Source: Verrucomicrobiales bacterium
GTDB lineage: Bacteria; Verrucomicrobiota; Verrucomicrobiia; Verrucomicrobiales; V1-33
Direction of reading: 5' to 3'
DNA length: 57,779 bases
Assembly (NCBI GenBank): GCA_947460575.1
Contig: CANHIJ010000006.1
Coordinates: 1 to 57,779 of the forward strand
A program made the position numbers and the translations under genes. Of this stretch, positions 43,252 through 51,046 are shown piece after piece. The stretch's first letter is position 1; each line of letters opens with the position of its first letter. The notes beneath the pieces were generated by a model. That model did no database searches. It saw nothing but the letters and a program-made list of their open reading frames with translations, and was not told where the DNA came from.

Positions 43252-44154
43252 TCAGCGCGCCCCCAATACAGCTTGGATGGCGGCCTCTTTTTCGCTCACG
43301 AGCGGTTCAAACAACTGGACCTCCGACGCGTTGTTGCCCTGCTCTCCTTTGCGGGACCCGAAAAGGTAAATTTCATTCTGCGGGCGCCAGCGGTAAAAAT
43401 AGAGCAAGTTCTTCGCCACCACCAAGGGCCGCAAGGCCTCCGGCACCTGGGACGCCGGAGTCACCCCCAAGGCCTGCAAGAAAACCGGCGCCAAACTGAC
43501 GTAGGCAGACTCGGTGAAAGTCACTCCGTTCTCGGTGGGGCGCGGCGCGCTTCCCATAGCCTGGAAGAGGTCGGCAAAGCGCAGCCCGCGCTCCTTGGCT
43601 AGGCCCGCGATCGCCTGACTGGTGGCCGCGAGGTCCCGGTTGTGCGCCGCCAGGTCGGGAAATGGCTTGGGCAAGGTCTGCGCCGCCGGAGGCGACATCA
43701 GCACCACGCCCGCTCCGCTGCTTTCTTGGATCATGTCCAGGAGCACCCCGTAGGCCTTCAAGAAGCTTTCCTGACCAGCCGCGCCGCGCCAGGAATCGAC
43801 CGCTCCATAGCAGGAAATAACGACACTGGGCTTGAGGTTGGCCAACTGCTGCTTGAGCCGATCAAATCCCTCTGCGGGAGGTCCAAAATAGGCCCGACTC
43901 TCCGCCCGCGGGGTGTCCCCCGACCAGCCCAAATTCCGAAAGCGCAAGTTCTTCCCCGGGAAAGCCGCCGTCAGCGCCGTCTCGAGATGCCCAAACTTGC
44001 CATCGCGCTCCATAAATGTGTCCCCGAGGAGCACCACCAAATCCCCGCTCTCCAGAGACAGAGGGCCGTCCACCGGCAGAGGGCGGGCGGCAACCAGCGG
44101 AGCCAGCATCCCGCAAAGCGCGGCAGCCAACAAGGGAATCATAGGTCGGGACAT
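43252..44154 (-). CDS. SGNH/GDSL-like exported protein with GDT in place of GDS
   Basis: 300 residues from the ATG at 44154 (MSRPMIPLLAAALCGMLAP, signal peptide). The longer frame to 44544 only overlaps the neighbour. The fold landmarks are LVVLLGDTFMERDGKFGHLE (block I), FRNLGWSGDTPRAESR (block II) and VISCYGAVDSW (block III). Block I has Thr where SGNH hydrolases have the nucleophilic Ser, and block III lacks the usual Asn. It may therefore be a non-catalytic or altered member. It lies between a PQQ propeller and a PVC heme protein on the same strand, a frequent grouping in PVC genomes. Confidence 0.8.
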   Translation of the reverse strand: MSRPMIPLLAAALCGMLAPLVAARPLPVDGPLSLESGDLVVLLGDTFMERDGKFGHLETALTAAFPGKNLRFRNLGWSGDTPRAESRAYFGPPAEGFDRLKQQLANLKPSVVISCYGAVDSWRGAAGQESFLKAYGVLLDMIQESSGAGVVLMSPPAAQTLPKPFPDLAAHNRDLAATSQAIAGLAKERGLRFADLFQAMGSAPRPTENGVTFTESAYVSLAPVFLQALGVTPASQVPEALRPLVVAKNLLYFYRWRPQNEIYLFGSRKGEQGNNASEVQLFEPLVSEKEAAIQAVLGAR

Positions 44155-44273
44155 GGCAGTTGAGGTATGAGGTAAAAAAGTTCTCGCAGTACGCGGGTCC
44201 AGCCCGCTTCCTTCCTCAATTCCACCCAAGCGATCCCGGAAGCAAGGGGCGGAACGCGAATCCCGCCGCCAGC

Positions 44274-45848
44274 TCAGGGCGCCACCGCCAACTCGTAGCA
44301 CACTGCTTCCCGGTCGTTGCGCACCAACAGAAAACGCCCCGCCAACACCGGGTGGTTCCACGTCTTGCTGCTCAGCGCCTCCAGGCGGCCCCATTCCACA
44401 AAACCGCTCGGCTGCGCCCCCGCCAAGTGCACCGCCCCGCTCTCGCTCTGCACAATCACCAGGTCGTCCACCACTAAGCTTTGCCCCGAGGCAAATCGCC
44501 CCTCCTTCCACAGCCGCTCCCCGCTCGCGATCTCCACGCAGCACAGCTTGCCGTCATCCAATCCATAGAGGTGCTCCCCGCGCCGCGCTACGCTGTTGAA
44601 TTGGGTCTTCAACTTGAGGTTGCTCCACACCTCCTCGGCCTCCAGCCGACCCTCCGCTCCCGCCTTGACCTGCAGCAGCAAACACCCCATCCCATAACCA
44701 GCCGAAACCAACACCCGGTCCCCTCCCACCACCACCGGCTGCGAAGCCTTGGGCCACTTGCTGATCCCCCACGCGTGTTCCAACAACACCGCCCCCGTGG
44801 CCGGATCGTGAGCGGTCAATGCTCGGGCATGACTTGCCAGGATAACCTCGCGTCCCGCTAGGGTCGCCGCTAGCGGTGAGGCGTAGGTGGCGCTGTCGTC
44901 CCCTCCCTGCCAAAGCGGCGCCCCCGTCAGGCGATCATAGGCAAACAACACCGCGCCTTTGTTGCGCCCCCCCGTGACCACCACCCGATCCCCCAGCACC
45001 AACGGCGAGGCGCTTAGGCCCCACTCCAGATTGCCCAACTGGTGCTCCGCCAGCACCGCGCGCTGCCAGATCAAGGCCCCCGTCCTTGCGTCCAAGCAAT
45101 TCAACAATCCGGTCGCCCCGTACGCGTAGACCCGGCTCTCCACGACCGTCGGCGTCGCGTGGGGCCCGTCGCCACTTTGCCACTGCGAAAAGCGCACCGG
45201 ATCCCCGTGCGTCCAGCGCAGCTGGCCGCTGAAAAGATCATAACAAGTCACTAATTCCTCCGCTCCCCGCTGTTCTTGCGTGTAGGCTTGGCCCCCCACC
45301 ACCGCAAAGGCCGACCAGCCCTCCCCGATCGGCTGGCGCCACAACTCCCGCGGCGGATGCGCCTTCCAATCCCGCTCCAGCCGCGCCCCCACCACTACCC
45401 CATCCCGCCCCGGACCAAAAAATTGCGGCACCTCCGCCGCCTCTGCCACGCGCCCCAAATCCACCGCCGCCGGCCCCCCTGCCCCCCCCACCGGACCCGC
45501 CAAAGCCGGGCGCGGCGCGCTCCACTTCCACGCCAACTTCGGCAGCCCCGTGCCGTCCAGCGTGCCATTTACCCGCAGCGAAAACTTCAGCCCCGCGGCC
45601 ACCAGCAGCCCCACCGCCAAACCCCCGAGCCGAGTCTGCCACCGAAAGCGCGGCGTCACCAAAAACCACAGCGCCTGCAGCACTAGCACGATCCCCACAA
45701 TCGCCGACGCAATCCACCAAGTCAGGTTCCGCTCCAGCTCCGGCTTCAAAAAAACCCCCAACACCCCCAGCGCCCCCAGGGCTGTGATTACCAGTGGAAA
45801 CCACGGACGGCGGCGGCCGCGCGAGGCCAAATGAGAGGATTCAGTCAT
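44274..45848 (-). CDS. Membrane-anchored PQQ-like beta-propeller protein
   Basis: 524 residues from the ATG at 45848 (a TTG at 45860 would add four residues). Three N-terminal hydrophobic helices (about 17-100: WFPLVITALGALGVLGVFL, WWIASAIVGIVLVLQALWFL) anchor a quinoprotein-like propeller (about 130-524) with blade motifs YDLFSGQLRWTHGD, LDARTGALIWQRAV and YDRLTGAPLWQGGD. It begins the minus unit PQQ-SGNH-PVC heme protein. It resembles membrane PQQ dehydrogenases in layout, but PQQ-binding residues cannot be confirmed by eye. Confidence 0.88.
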   Translation of the reverse strand: MTESSHLASRGRRRPWFPLVITALGALGVLGVFLKPELERNLTWWIASAIVGIVLVLQALWFLVTPRFRWQTRLGGLAVGLLVAAGLKFSLRVNGTLDGTGLPKLAWKWSAPRPALAGPVGGAGGPAAVDLGRVAEAAEVPQFFGPGRDGVVVGARLERDWKAHPPRELWRQPIGEGWSAFAVVGGQAYTQEQRGAEELVTCYDLFSGQLRWTHGDPVRFSQWQSGDGPHATPTVVESRVYAYGATGLLNCLDARTGALIWQRAVLAEHQLGNLEWGLSASPLVLGDRVVVTGGRNKGAVLFAYDRLTGAPLWQGGDDSATYASPLAATLAGREVILASHARALTAHDPATGAVLLEHAWGISKWPKASQPVVVGGDRVLVSAGYGMGCLLLQVKAGAEGRLEAEEVWSNLKLKTQFNSVARRGEHLYGLDDGKLCCVEIASGERLWKEGRFASGQSLVVDDLVIVQSESGAVHLAGAQPSGFVEWGRLEALSSKTWNHPVLAGRFLLVRNDREAVCYELAVAP

Positions 45849-45878
45849 AGGCTTGGTCAAATCAAAATCGCCCCATCC

Positions 45879-46049
45879 TTACGGCGCCGACTCCGCCGCC
45901 GCAAGGGAGCGCCGCGTTCCCAGGCCGCCTTGGAGAATGGCGCGCCTTTCCGCCGTCGGCGAGGCCTCCTCCAACGCCCCCAGCCCCGCGAAACGCTCCC
46001 GCAGCGGCGCCAGCAACTCCCCCCATCCCCGCCGCCCCGCCGAATTCAT
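45879..46049 (-). CDS. Possible small protein upstream of the PQQ gene (weak)
   Basis: 56 residues from the ATG at 46049 (MNSAGRRGWGELLAPLRERF). Part of the frame looks amphipathic and protein-like, and it lies on the same strand just upstream of the PQQ propeller gene. No family is recognised, and antisense high-GC frames of this size are common. Otherwise the 288-bp gap 45849-46136 holds only the two divergent leaders. Confidence 0.25.
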   Translation of the reverse strand: MNSAGRRGWGELLAPLRERFAGLGALEEASPTAERRAILQGGLGTRRSLAAAESAP

Positions 46050-46136
46050 AGATTGCTCCCGCCGCCCCAACCGCTACACTGCCACCCTCCCCCCGACCGG
46101 CTCACCCCCCTTTCTAACTTTCTCCTCTTTTTCCCT

Positions 46137-46409
46137 ATGGCCCAGGCAATCATGGATCCCGAAGAGGTGCGCCGCTTCGCCAAAGAACTCAAGCGCTTCA
46201 ACGAAGACGTCCAAGGCCGCGCCGCCGCCCTCCACGCTCGCTTCGCCGCCCTCACCGCCTCCTGGCAAGACCAAGAACAAGAAAAATTCGCCGAAGACTT
46301 CGTCGCCACCATGAAAGCCCTCCGCAAATTCATGGAAGTCTCCGAAAAACATACCCCCTTTCTGCTCCGCAAAGCCGCCCGCATTGAGGAATACCTCGAC
46401 CAGCGCTAA
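46137..46409 (+). CDS. WXG100-like small protein, candidate type VII secretion substrate
   Basis: 90 residues, the standard WXG100 length, from the ATG at 46137. The frame extends upstream to 45831 but reads there as Arg/Pro-rich non-protein. The sequence is two helices around a central turn with Trp43: DPEEVRRFAKELKRFNEDV, then TASWQDQEQEKFAEDF, then a long C-terminal helix. W-x-D replaces the usual W-x-G. No clear YxxxD/E export tail is present (the end is EEYLDQR). WXG100 proteins form helical hairpin dimers exported by ESX/Yuk FtsK-like ATPases. It is first in a tight operon: 6 bp to the coiled-coil gene, and the FtsK ATPase three genes on. The pyrimidine leader (CTCCTCTTTTTCCCT) has no Shine-Dalgarno motif. 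Confidence 0.85.
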   Translation: MAQAIMDPEEVRRFAKELKRFNEDVQGRAAALHARFAALTASWQDQEQEKFAEDFVATMKALRKFMEVSEKHTPFLLRKAARIEEYLDQR

Positions 46410-46415
46410 ACGCCC

Positions 46416-46913
46416 ATGGCCGAGCACGCCCAGGTCAATTCCCTCGAAGCCCTCGAATCCCTGCGGGCCGCCCTCATCCTCTACCAATCCAAAGCCCGCC
46501 GCGCCATCGACCTCGCCCTCGAGGAGTCCACCCGCCTCCGCCAGTGGCTCCAAGCCGATTGCCGCCTCCACTGGGAGGGCCAAATCCGCCAGGGAACCCG
46601 CCAACTCGAGCGCGCCCGCGCCGAATTGATGACCGCCCGCCTCTCCTCCCTCGTGGAACACTCCGCGCGCCAAGAGGAAGCGGTCCGCCGCGCCGAGCGC
46701 ACCCTAGCCAACGCCCGCGATAAACTCCTCGCCGCCCAGCGCTGGACCCGCGATTTCGAAACCGCCGTCGGCCCGCACCTCCGCCGCCTCGAAAACGCCC
46801 GCGACCACTATTCTACCCAACTCCCCAAGGCCACCGCCTGGCTCCACCAAGCCCAGCTCACCCTCGAGGCCTACGCCGCGTCCCCGCCTTCCTCCGAACC
46901 CCCTGCCCCATGA
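46416..46913 (+). CDS. Coiled-coil protein of the WXG100/FtsK operon
   Basis: 165 residues, almost entirely helical, with heptad-like charge patterns. I recognise no characterised function. Visible blocks: LESLRAALILYQSKARRAID, STRLRQWLQADCRLHWEGQI, EAVRRAERTLANARDKLLAA and AQRWTRDFETAV. A Pro-rich tail follows (ASPPSSEPPAP). No signal peptide or membrane helix. The two Trp-containing helices and its place between two WXG100-like genes suggest a cytosolic chaperone, adaptor or long LXG-like substrate. Spacing is 6 bp from the WXG100 gene and a 4-bp ATGA overlap with the next gene, so expression is surely joint. Confidence 0.8.
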   Translation: MAEHAQVNSLEALESLRAALILYQSKARRAIDLALEESTRLRQWLQADCRLHWEGQIRQGTRQLERARAELMTARLSSLVEHSARQEEAVRRAERTLANARDKLLAAQRWTRDFETAVGPHLRRLENARDHYSTQLPKATAWLHQAQLTLEAYAASPPSSEPPAP

Positions 46914-47119
46914 GCGCCGCCGCCGCCGCCAACCTCGAATCCGCCACCCGCGACCTCCTCCTCGCCTGGGAGCGCTCCCGCGAACAGTGGCGCGATGCCA
47001 AAGCCCAACAATTCGGCCACTCCTTTATCGAACCCCTTCCAGAACTAGCTATCCAAGCCCGCGACGCCATTGGCCACCTCGATAGCCTCCTTCGAAAAAT
47101 CAAACATGACTGCGAATAA
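46910..47119 (+). CDS. Short WXG100-like protein with W-x-D-x5-F-x3-F motif
   Basis: 69 residues. It starts inside the previous stop (ATGA), and its last 14 bp overlap the FtsK gene. The sequence forms a helical hairpin: ESATRDLLLAWERSREQWRD, then AKAQQFGHSFIEPL, then AIQARDAIGHLDSLLRKIK. Its motif W27-x-D29-x5-F35-x3-F39 has exactly the spacing of W43-x-D45-x5-F51-x3-F55 in the WXG100-like protein two genes upstream. I infer it is the second partner of a pair, as EsxA/EsxB or CFP-10/ESAT-6, though shorter after the turn. No export signal is visible. Confidence 0.78.
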   Translation: MSAAAAANLESATRDLLLAWERSREQWRDAKAQQFGHSFIEPLPELAIQARDAIGHLDSLLRKIKHDCE

Positions 47120-50100
47120 CTCTTCTCCGGCTGACCTCTCCCCCAGCCGCGCCCTCGGCCTGCTCCAAACCCTCGCCGCCACCGCCGCCACCGCCGCCGC
47201 CGCAGAAGACGCCATTCTCAAAGAAAGCCGCCTCCGCCGCCTCACCCTCGAGCGCCGCCACCACGAAGCCCTCGCCGCCCTCGAACTCCAGCGCTCTCAA
47301 GCCGCCGCCGCCCTCGACGCCACCTGGCTCCAGCGCTGGAACCACACCCGCCACCTCCGCGAATCCCGCCACCTCCGCATCGAAAAAGCCGAGCGCCACA
47401 GCCTCCGCGACCTCCCCCGCCGCACCGAAGCCGCCCGCGCCCATTGGCTCGGCGGACTCCAGCGCCAGCGCCTCAGCCAAGAGCGCGCCCTCCTCAACCA
47501 ATCGGACCAAGCCCTCGAACCCTATCAAGCCCGCGCCGAGCGCCTCGCCGCGGCCCAAGCTTCCCTGGAGCGCCTGCGCCGCCGCGCCCACCAAGCTTTC
47601 CAAGGCTCCCCGGGCTTCGCCCCATACCTCGCCGCCCCCGCCGCCGCCACGCCGGAAGACCCCGCCGCCGCCCTCGCCGCCGCCGAGGCCCAACTCCCCA
47701 TCCTAGCAGAGCAACTCCACGCCTACCGCCAGCGCCCCCTCCCCCGTTTCTTCTCCATCCTCTCCCCCCCCGTCCTCCTCGTCCTGATTTTCGCCGGGGC
47801 CCTTATCCTCGCCGGAGCGCTCGGCTTTGACCCCTCCGCCTTCCGCGCCGCGGCCCTCGCCGCCCTCGTCGGCCTCCTCGCCCTCGCCGCCCTCTATGGC
47901 TTCGCCTTCCGCGCCGCCCGCCCCGCCGCCGCCGCCCTCGCCGCCGCTCTCTCCCAAGCCATCGCCTCCTGCGCCCTCCTTCAACAACAAGCCCAATCCG
48001 CCCAAGAAACCGAACTCTCCCGCCGCAAAACCGCTCAAGACCGCATCGCCGACGACATCCAATCCCAATGGGGCGGCGTTTCCGAAATCGACACCGACTT
48101 CGCCGCCGCCGCCCACCAAAAAATCGCCCTCCAGGTACCCCGCCTCACCGCCCGCAACGAAGCCCGCCTCCAGGCCCAGCGCGACCTCCTCGAAGCCGCC
48201 CACGCCGCCGAAAGCGACGCCTGCGCAACCAGCTGCCACGCCCGCCGCGACGCCCTCCTCGCCCTCCAAACCACCGAATCGGCCGAAGCCGCCGAAGCCG
48301 CATCCACCCGCTCCGACGCCCTCGCCGCCTCCTGGGCCGCCGCCGTCCCCCCCCTCTGCGCCGCATTGCAAGACCTCCGCCAAGCCGCCCCCGCCCTCGC
48401 TCCCCCCTGGCCCCTTCTCACCGCCGCAACCTGGTCCCCTCCCACCAGCCTCCCCTCCGCCCTCCCCTTCGCCACCCTCGCGGTCGACCTCGCCGCCCAC
48501 GCCGCCGCCCTCCCCCGCTCCCCCCACTTAGCCCTCCCCATCCCCCCCATCTTCGACCTCCCCCTCGCCCTCGCCTTTCCCAACCAGGGCTCCCTCCTGC
48601 TCTCCTCCCACTCCACCGCCCAAGGCCCCCCCGCCGACCTCCTCCACAACCTCATCCTCCGCCTCCTCGCCGCCAGCCGCCCCGGCCAGGCCTCCTTTAC
48701 CATCCTCGACCCCGTCGGCCTCGGCCAAAATTTCGCCGGCCTCATGCCCCTCGCCGACTACGAACACAGCCTCATCAATCACCGCATCTGGACCCAGCGC
48801 GAACACATTGATGAACGCCTCGGCATCCTCTGCGCCCACATCGAAAAAGTTATCCAAATGTATCTGCGCAACGAGTTTTCTAACATCGCAGAATACAATA
48901 GCCAAGCCGACGCCGTCGCCGAAAAATATCACTACCTCGTCGTCGCCGACTTCCCCGCCAATTTTAGCGAAACCGCCCTCAAGCGCCTCGACAGCATCCT
49001 CGCCAGCGGCCCCCGCTGCGGCGTCTTCACCCTCCTCCACTCCGACCTCCGCGCCGCCCCCACGCCCTTCTCCCCCAGCCCCCAAAACCTCGCCCTGCAC
49101 CGCGCCGCGGACTGCTGGGAACTCCCCGGCCGCTCCATGGTCGGCCTCGCCCTCCTTCCCGAATCCCCCCCACCTCCCCCCCACGCCCTCGCCCTCCTCC
49201 ACCGCATCGGCCAAGCCAGCATCGACGCCGGACGCGTCGAAGTCCCCTTCACCCAAATCGCCCCCACCCCCCCACTCTACTGGACCGGCGATTCCTCCCA
49301 AGAACTCCGCGTCCCCATCGGCCGCAGCGGCGCCGCCAAACCCCAAATTCTCGCCATCGGCAAGGGCACCCGCCAACACGCCCTCTTCGCCGGCAAAACC
49401 GGCTCCGGCAAATCCACCCTCTTCCACGTCATCATCACTAACTTAGCCCTGACCTTCAGCCCTGACCAAGTCGAATTCTACCTCATCGATTTCAAAAAAG
49501 GCGTCGAATTCAAGTGCTACGCCCATAAAAAACTCCCCCACGCCCGAGTTGTCGCCATCGAAAGCGACCGCGCCTTCGCCCTCAGCGTCCTTCAGCGCCT
49601 CGACGAGGAATTAAAGCGCCGCGGCGACCTCTTCCGCCAACACAGCGCCCAAGATCTCCCCGGCTACCTCCGCTCCCCAGGCGCCCAACCCCTCCCCCGC
49701 TCCCTCCTCATCATCGACGAATTCCAGGAATTTTTTGTCGAAGACGACCCCATCGCCCAAACCGCCTCCCTCCTCCTCGACCGCATCGTCCGCCAAGGCC
49801 GCGCCTTCGGCATCCACGTCCTCCTCGGCTCCCAAACCCTCGGCGGCGCCTACTCCCTCGCCCGCGCCACCCTCGGCCAAATGTCCATCCGCGTCGCCCT
49901 CCAGTGCAACGAAGCCGACGCCTACCTCATCATGGACGACAACAACCCCGCTCCCCGCCTCCTCTCCCGCCCCGGCGAAGGCATTTACAACGACGCCGCC
50001 GGCTCCCTCGAAGGCAATAGCCCCTTCCAAGTCGTCTGGCTCCCCGACCGCGAGCGCGATCGCCTCCTCGACGCCGTCCTCGCCCGCGCCGCCGCCGACC

Positions 50101-50990
50101 CCACCCCGCCCCGCGCCCCCCTCGTCTTCGAAGGCAACGCCCCCGCCAACCTCCTCGACAACCCCCTCCTCACCCAAGCCCTCGCCGCCCCTCCGCTCGC
50201 CCCTCCCCCCTCCGGCCGCTGCTGGCTCGGCGCCCCCAACGCCATCAAAGGCCCCACCGAAGCCGTCTTCCGCCGCCAAAGCGGCCACCACCTCCTCGTC
50301 GTCGGCCAGCGCGAGGACGCCTCCCTCACCCTCCTCAGCCTCGCCCTCCTCGCCCTCGCCGCCCAGGCCCCCCCAGCCGCCGCCCACTTCTACCTCTTCC
50401 ACAGCGCCTCCCCCGATTCCCCAGAAGCCGCCGCCATCGACCAACTCGCCGCCGCCCTCCCCGCCCTCCACCTCGTCCGCCCCCACCAAGCCACCAGCGC
50501 CATCGCCGACCTCGCCCAGGAACTCCAAAACCGCGCCGCCGACGGCCACCCTTCCGCTCCCCCCATCTACATCCTCATCCACGGCCTCCACCGCTTCAAA
50601 AAACTCCGCCCCGACGACGACTTCAGCTTCTCCATGGACCGCGAATCCGGCCCCAACCCCAGCGCCCAATTCCTCGAACTCATCGCCGAAGGCAGCAGCC
50701 TCGGCCTCCACCTCCTCGTCTCCCTCGATACCTTCAACAACCTCAACCGCAGCCTCAGCCGCAAGGCCCTCACCGAATTCGAAATGCGCGTCGTCTTCCA
50801 AATGAGCGCCAACGACTCCGCCAGCCTCATCGATTCCCCCGCCGCCAGCCAACTCGGCCTTCACCGCGCCCTCTTCTACAACGAACACGACGGCACCCTC
50901 GAAACCTTCCGCCCCTACGCCCCCCCCTCCTCCACCTGGCTCGCCCAAACCGCCGCCCGCCTCGCCCCGCGCCACCCGGCCCCAGCCTAA
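47106..50990 (+). CDS. FtsK/SpoIIIE-type membrane ATPase with three tandem modules (EssC/EccC-like)
   Basis: 1294 residues from the ATG at 47106 (MTANNSSPADLSPSRALGLL), which overlaps the preceding gene by 14 bp. Layout: N-terminal coiled coil (about 30-205); two membrane helices (about 217-265); a second coiled coil (about 275-420); FtsK-like module 1 (about 450-640), which keeps the fold motif FTILDPVGLGQNF (D535) but has no Walker A; module 2 (about 735-980) with intact Walker A GKTGSGKST (763-771), Walker B LLIIDEFQEF (D871/E872) and GSQTLGG sensor region; and module 3 (about 1045-1260) with GQREDAS in place of Walker A and IHGLHRF in place of Walker B. Type VII EssC/EccC motors also have three ATPase domains. 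The N-terminal FHA or double-glycine features of EssC are absent. The likely role is export of the operon's small helical proteins. Confidence 0.9.
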   Translation: MTANNSSPADLSPSRALGLLQTLAATAATAAAAEDAILKESRLRRLTLERRHHEALAALELQRSQAAAALDATWLQRWNHTRHLRESRHLRIEKAERHSLRDLPRRTEAARAHWLGGLQRQRLSQERALLNQSDQALEPYQARAERLAAAQASLERLRRRAHQAFQGSPGFAPYLAAPAAATPEDPAAALAAAEAQLPILAEQLHAYRQRPLPRFFSILSPPVLLVLIFAGALILAGALGFDPSAFRAAALAALVGLLALAALYGFAFRAARPAAAALAAALSQAIASCALLQQQAQSAQETELSRRKTAQDRIADDIQSQWGGVSEIDTDFAAAAHQKIALQVPRLTARNEARLQAQRDLLEAAHAAESDACATSCHARRDALLALQTTESAEAAEAASTRSDALAASWAAAVPPLCAALQDLRQAAPALAPPWPLLTAATWSPPTSLPSALPFATLAVDLAAHAAALPRSPHLALPIPPIFDLPLALAFPNQGSLLLSSHSTAQGPPADLLHNLILRLLAASRPGQASFTILDPVGLGQNFAGLMPLADYEHSLINHRIWTQREHIDERLGILCAHIEKVIQMYLRNEFSNIAEYNSQADAVAEKYHYLVVADFPANFSETALKRLDSILASGPRCGVFTLLHSDLRAAPTPFSPSPQNLALHRAADCWELPGRSMVGLALLPESPPPPPHALALLHRIGQASIDAGRVEVPFTQIAPTPPLYWTGDSSQELRVPIGRSGAAKPQILAIGKGTRQHALFAGKTGSGKSTLFHVIITNLALTFSPDQVEFYLIDFKKGVEFKCYAHKKLPHARVVAIESDRAFALSVLQRLDEELKRRGDLFRQHSAQDLPGYLRSPGAQPLPRSLLIIDEFQEFFVEDDPIAQTASLLLDRIVRQGRAFGIHVLLGSQTLGGAYSLARATLGQMSIRVALQCNEADAYLIMDDNNPAPRLLSRPGEGIYNDAAGSLEGNSPFQVVWLPDRERDRLLDAVLARAAADPTPPRAPLVFEGNAPANLLDNPLLTQALAAPPLAPPPSGRCWLGAPNAIKGPTEAVFRRQSGHHLLVVGQREDASLTLLSLALLALAAQAPPAAAHFYLFHSASPDSPEAAAIDQLAAALPALHLVRPHQATSAIADLAQELQNRAADGHPSAPPIYILIHGLHRFKKLRPDDDFSFSMDRESGPNPSAQFLELIAEGSSLGLHLLVSLDTFNNLNRSLSRKALTEFEMRVVFQMSANDSASLIDSPAASQLGLHRALFYNEHDGTLETFRPYAPPSSTWLAQTAARLAPRHPAPA

Positions 50991-51046
50991 GGCGGCGCCG
51001 CCCGGTTTCGCCCTGGCTAACCACACTTTTCGTGGTATCTAAAACC

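Noticed and set aside
45831..46136. 102-residue N-terminal extension of the WXG100-like gene
   Set aside because: The extension is Arg/Pro-rich, overlaps the start of the divergent PQQ gene and makes the protein far too long for the family. The ATG at 46137 gives exactly 90 residues.
46137..50990. Reading the FtsK gene as a chromosome-segregation DNA translocase
   Set aside because: It lacks the four-helix FtsK membrane domain and the gamma DNA-binding domain, has three ATPase-like modules, and is co-encoded with WXG-like proteins.
49611..51026. 471-residue open frame on the minus strand under the FtsK ATPase
   Set aside because: Gly/Val/Glu-rich shadow of the C-ending codons in the FtsK gene; no motif, no leader.
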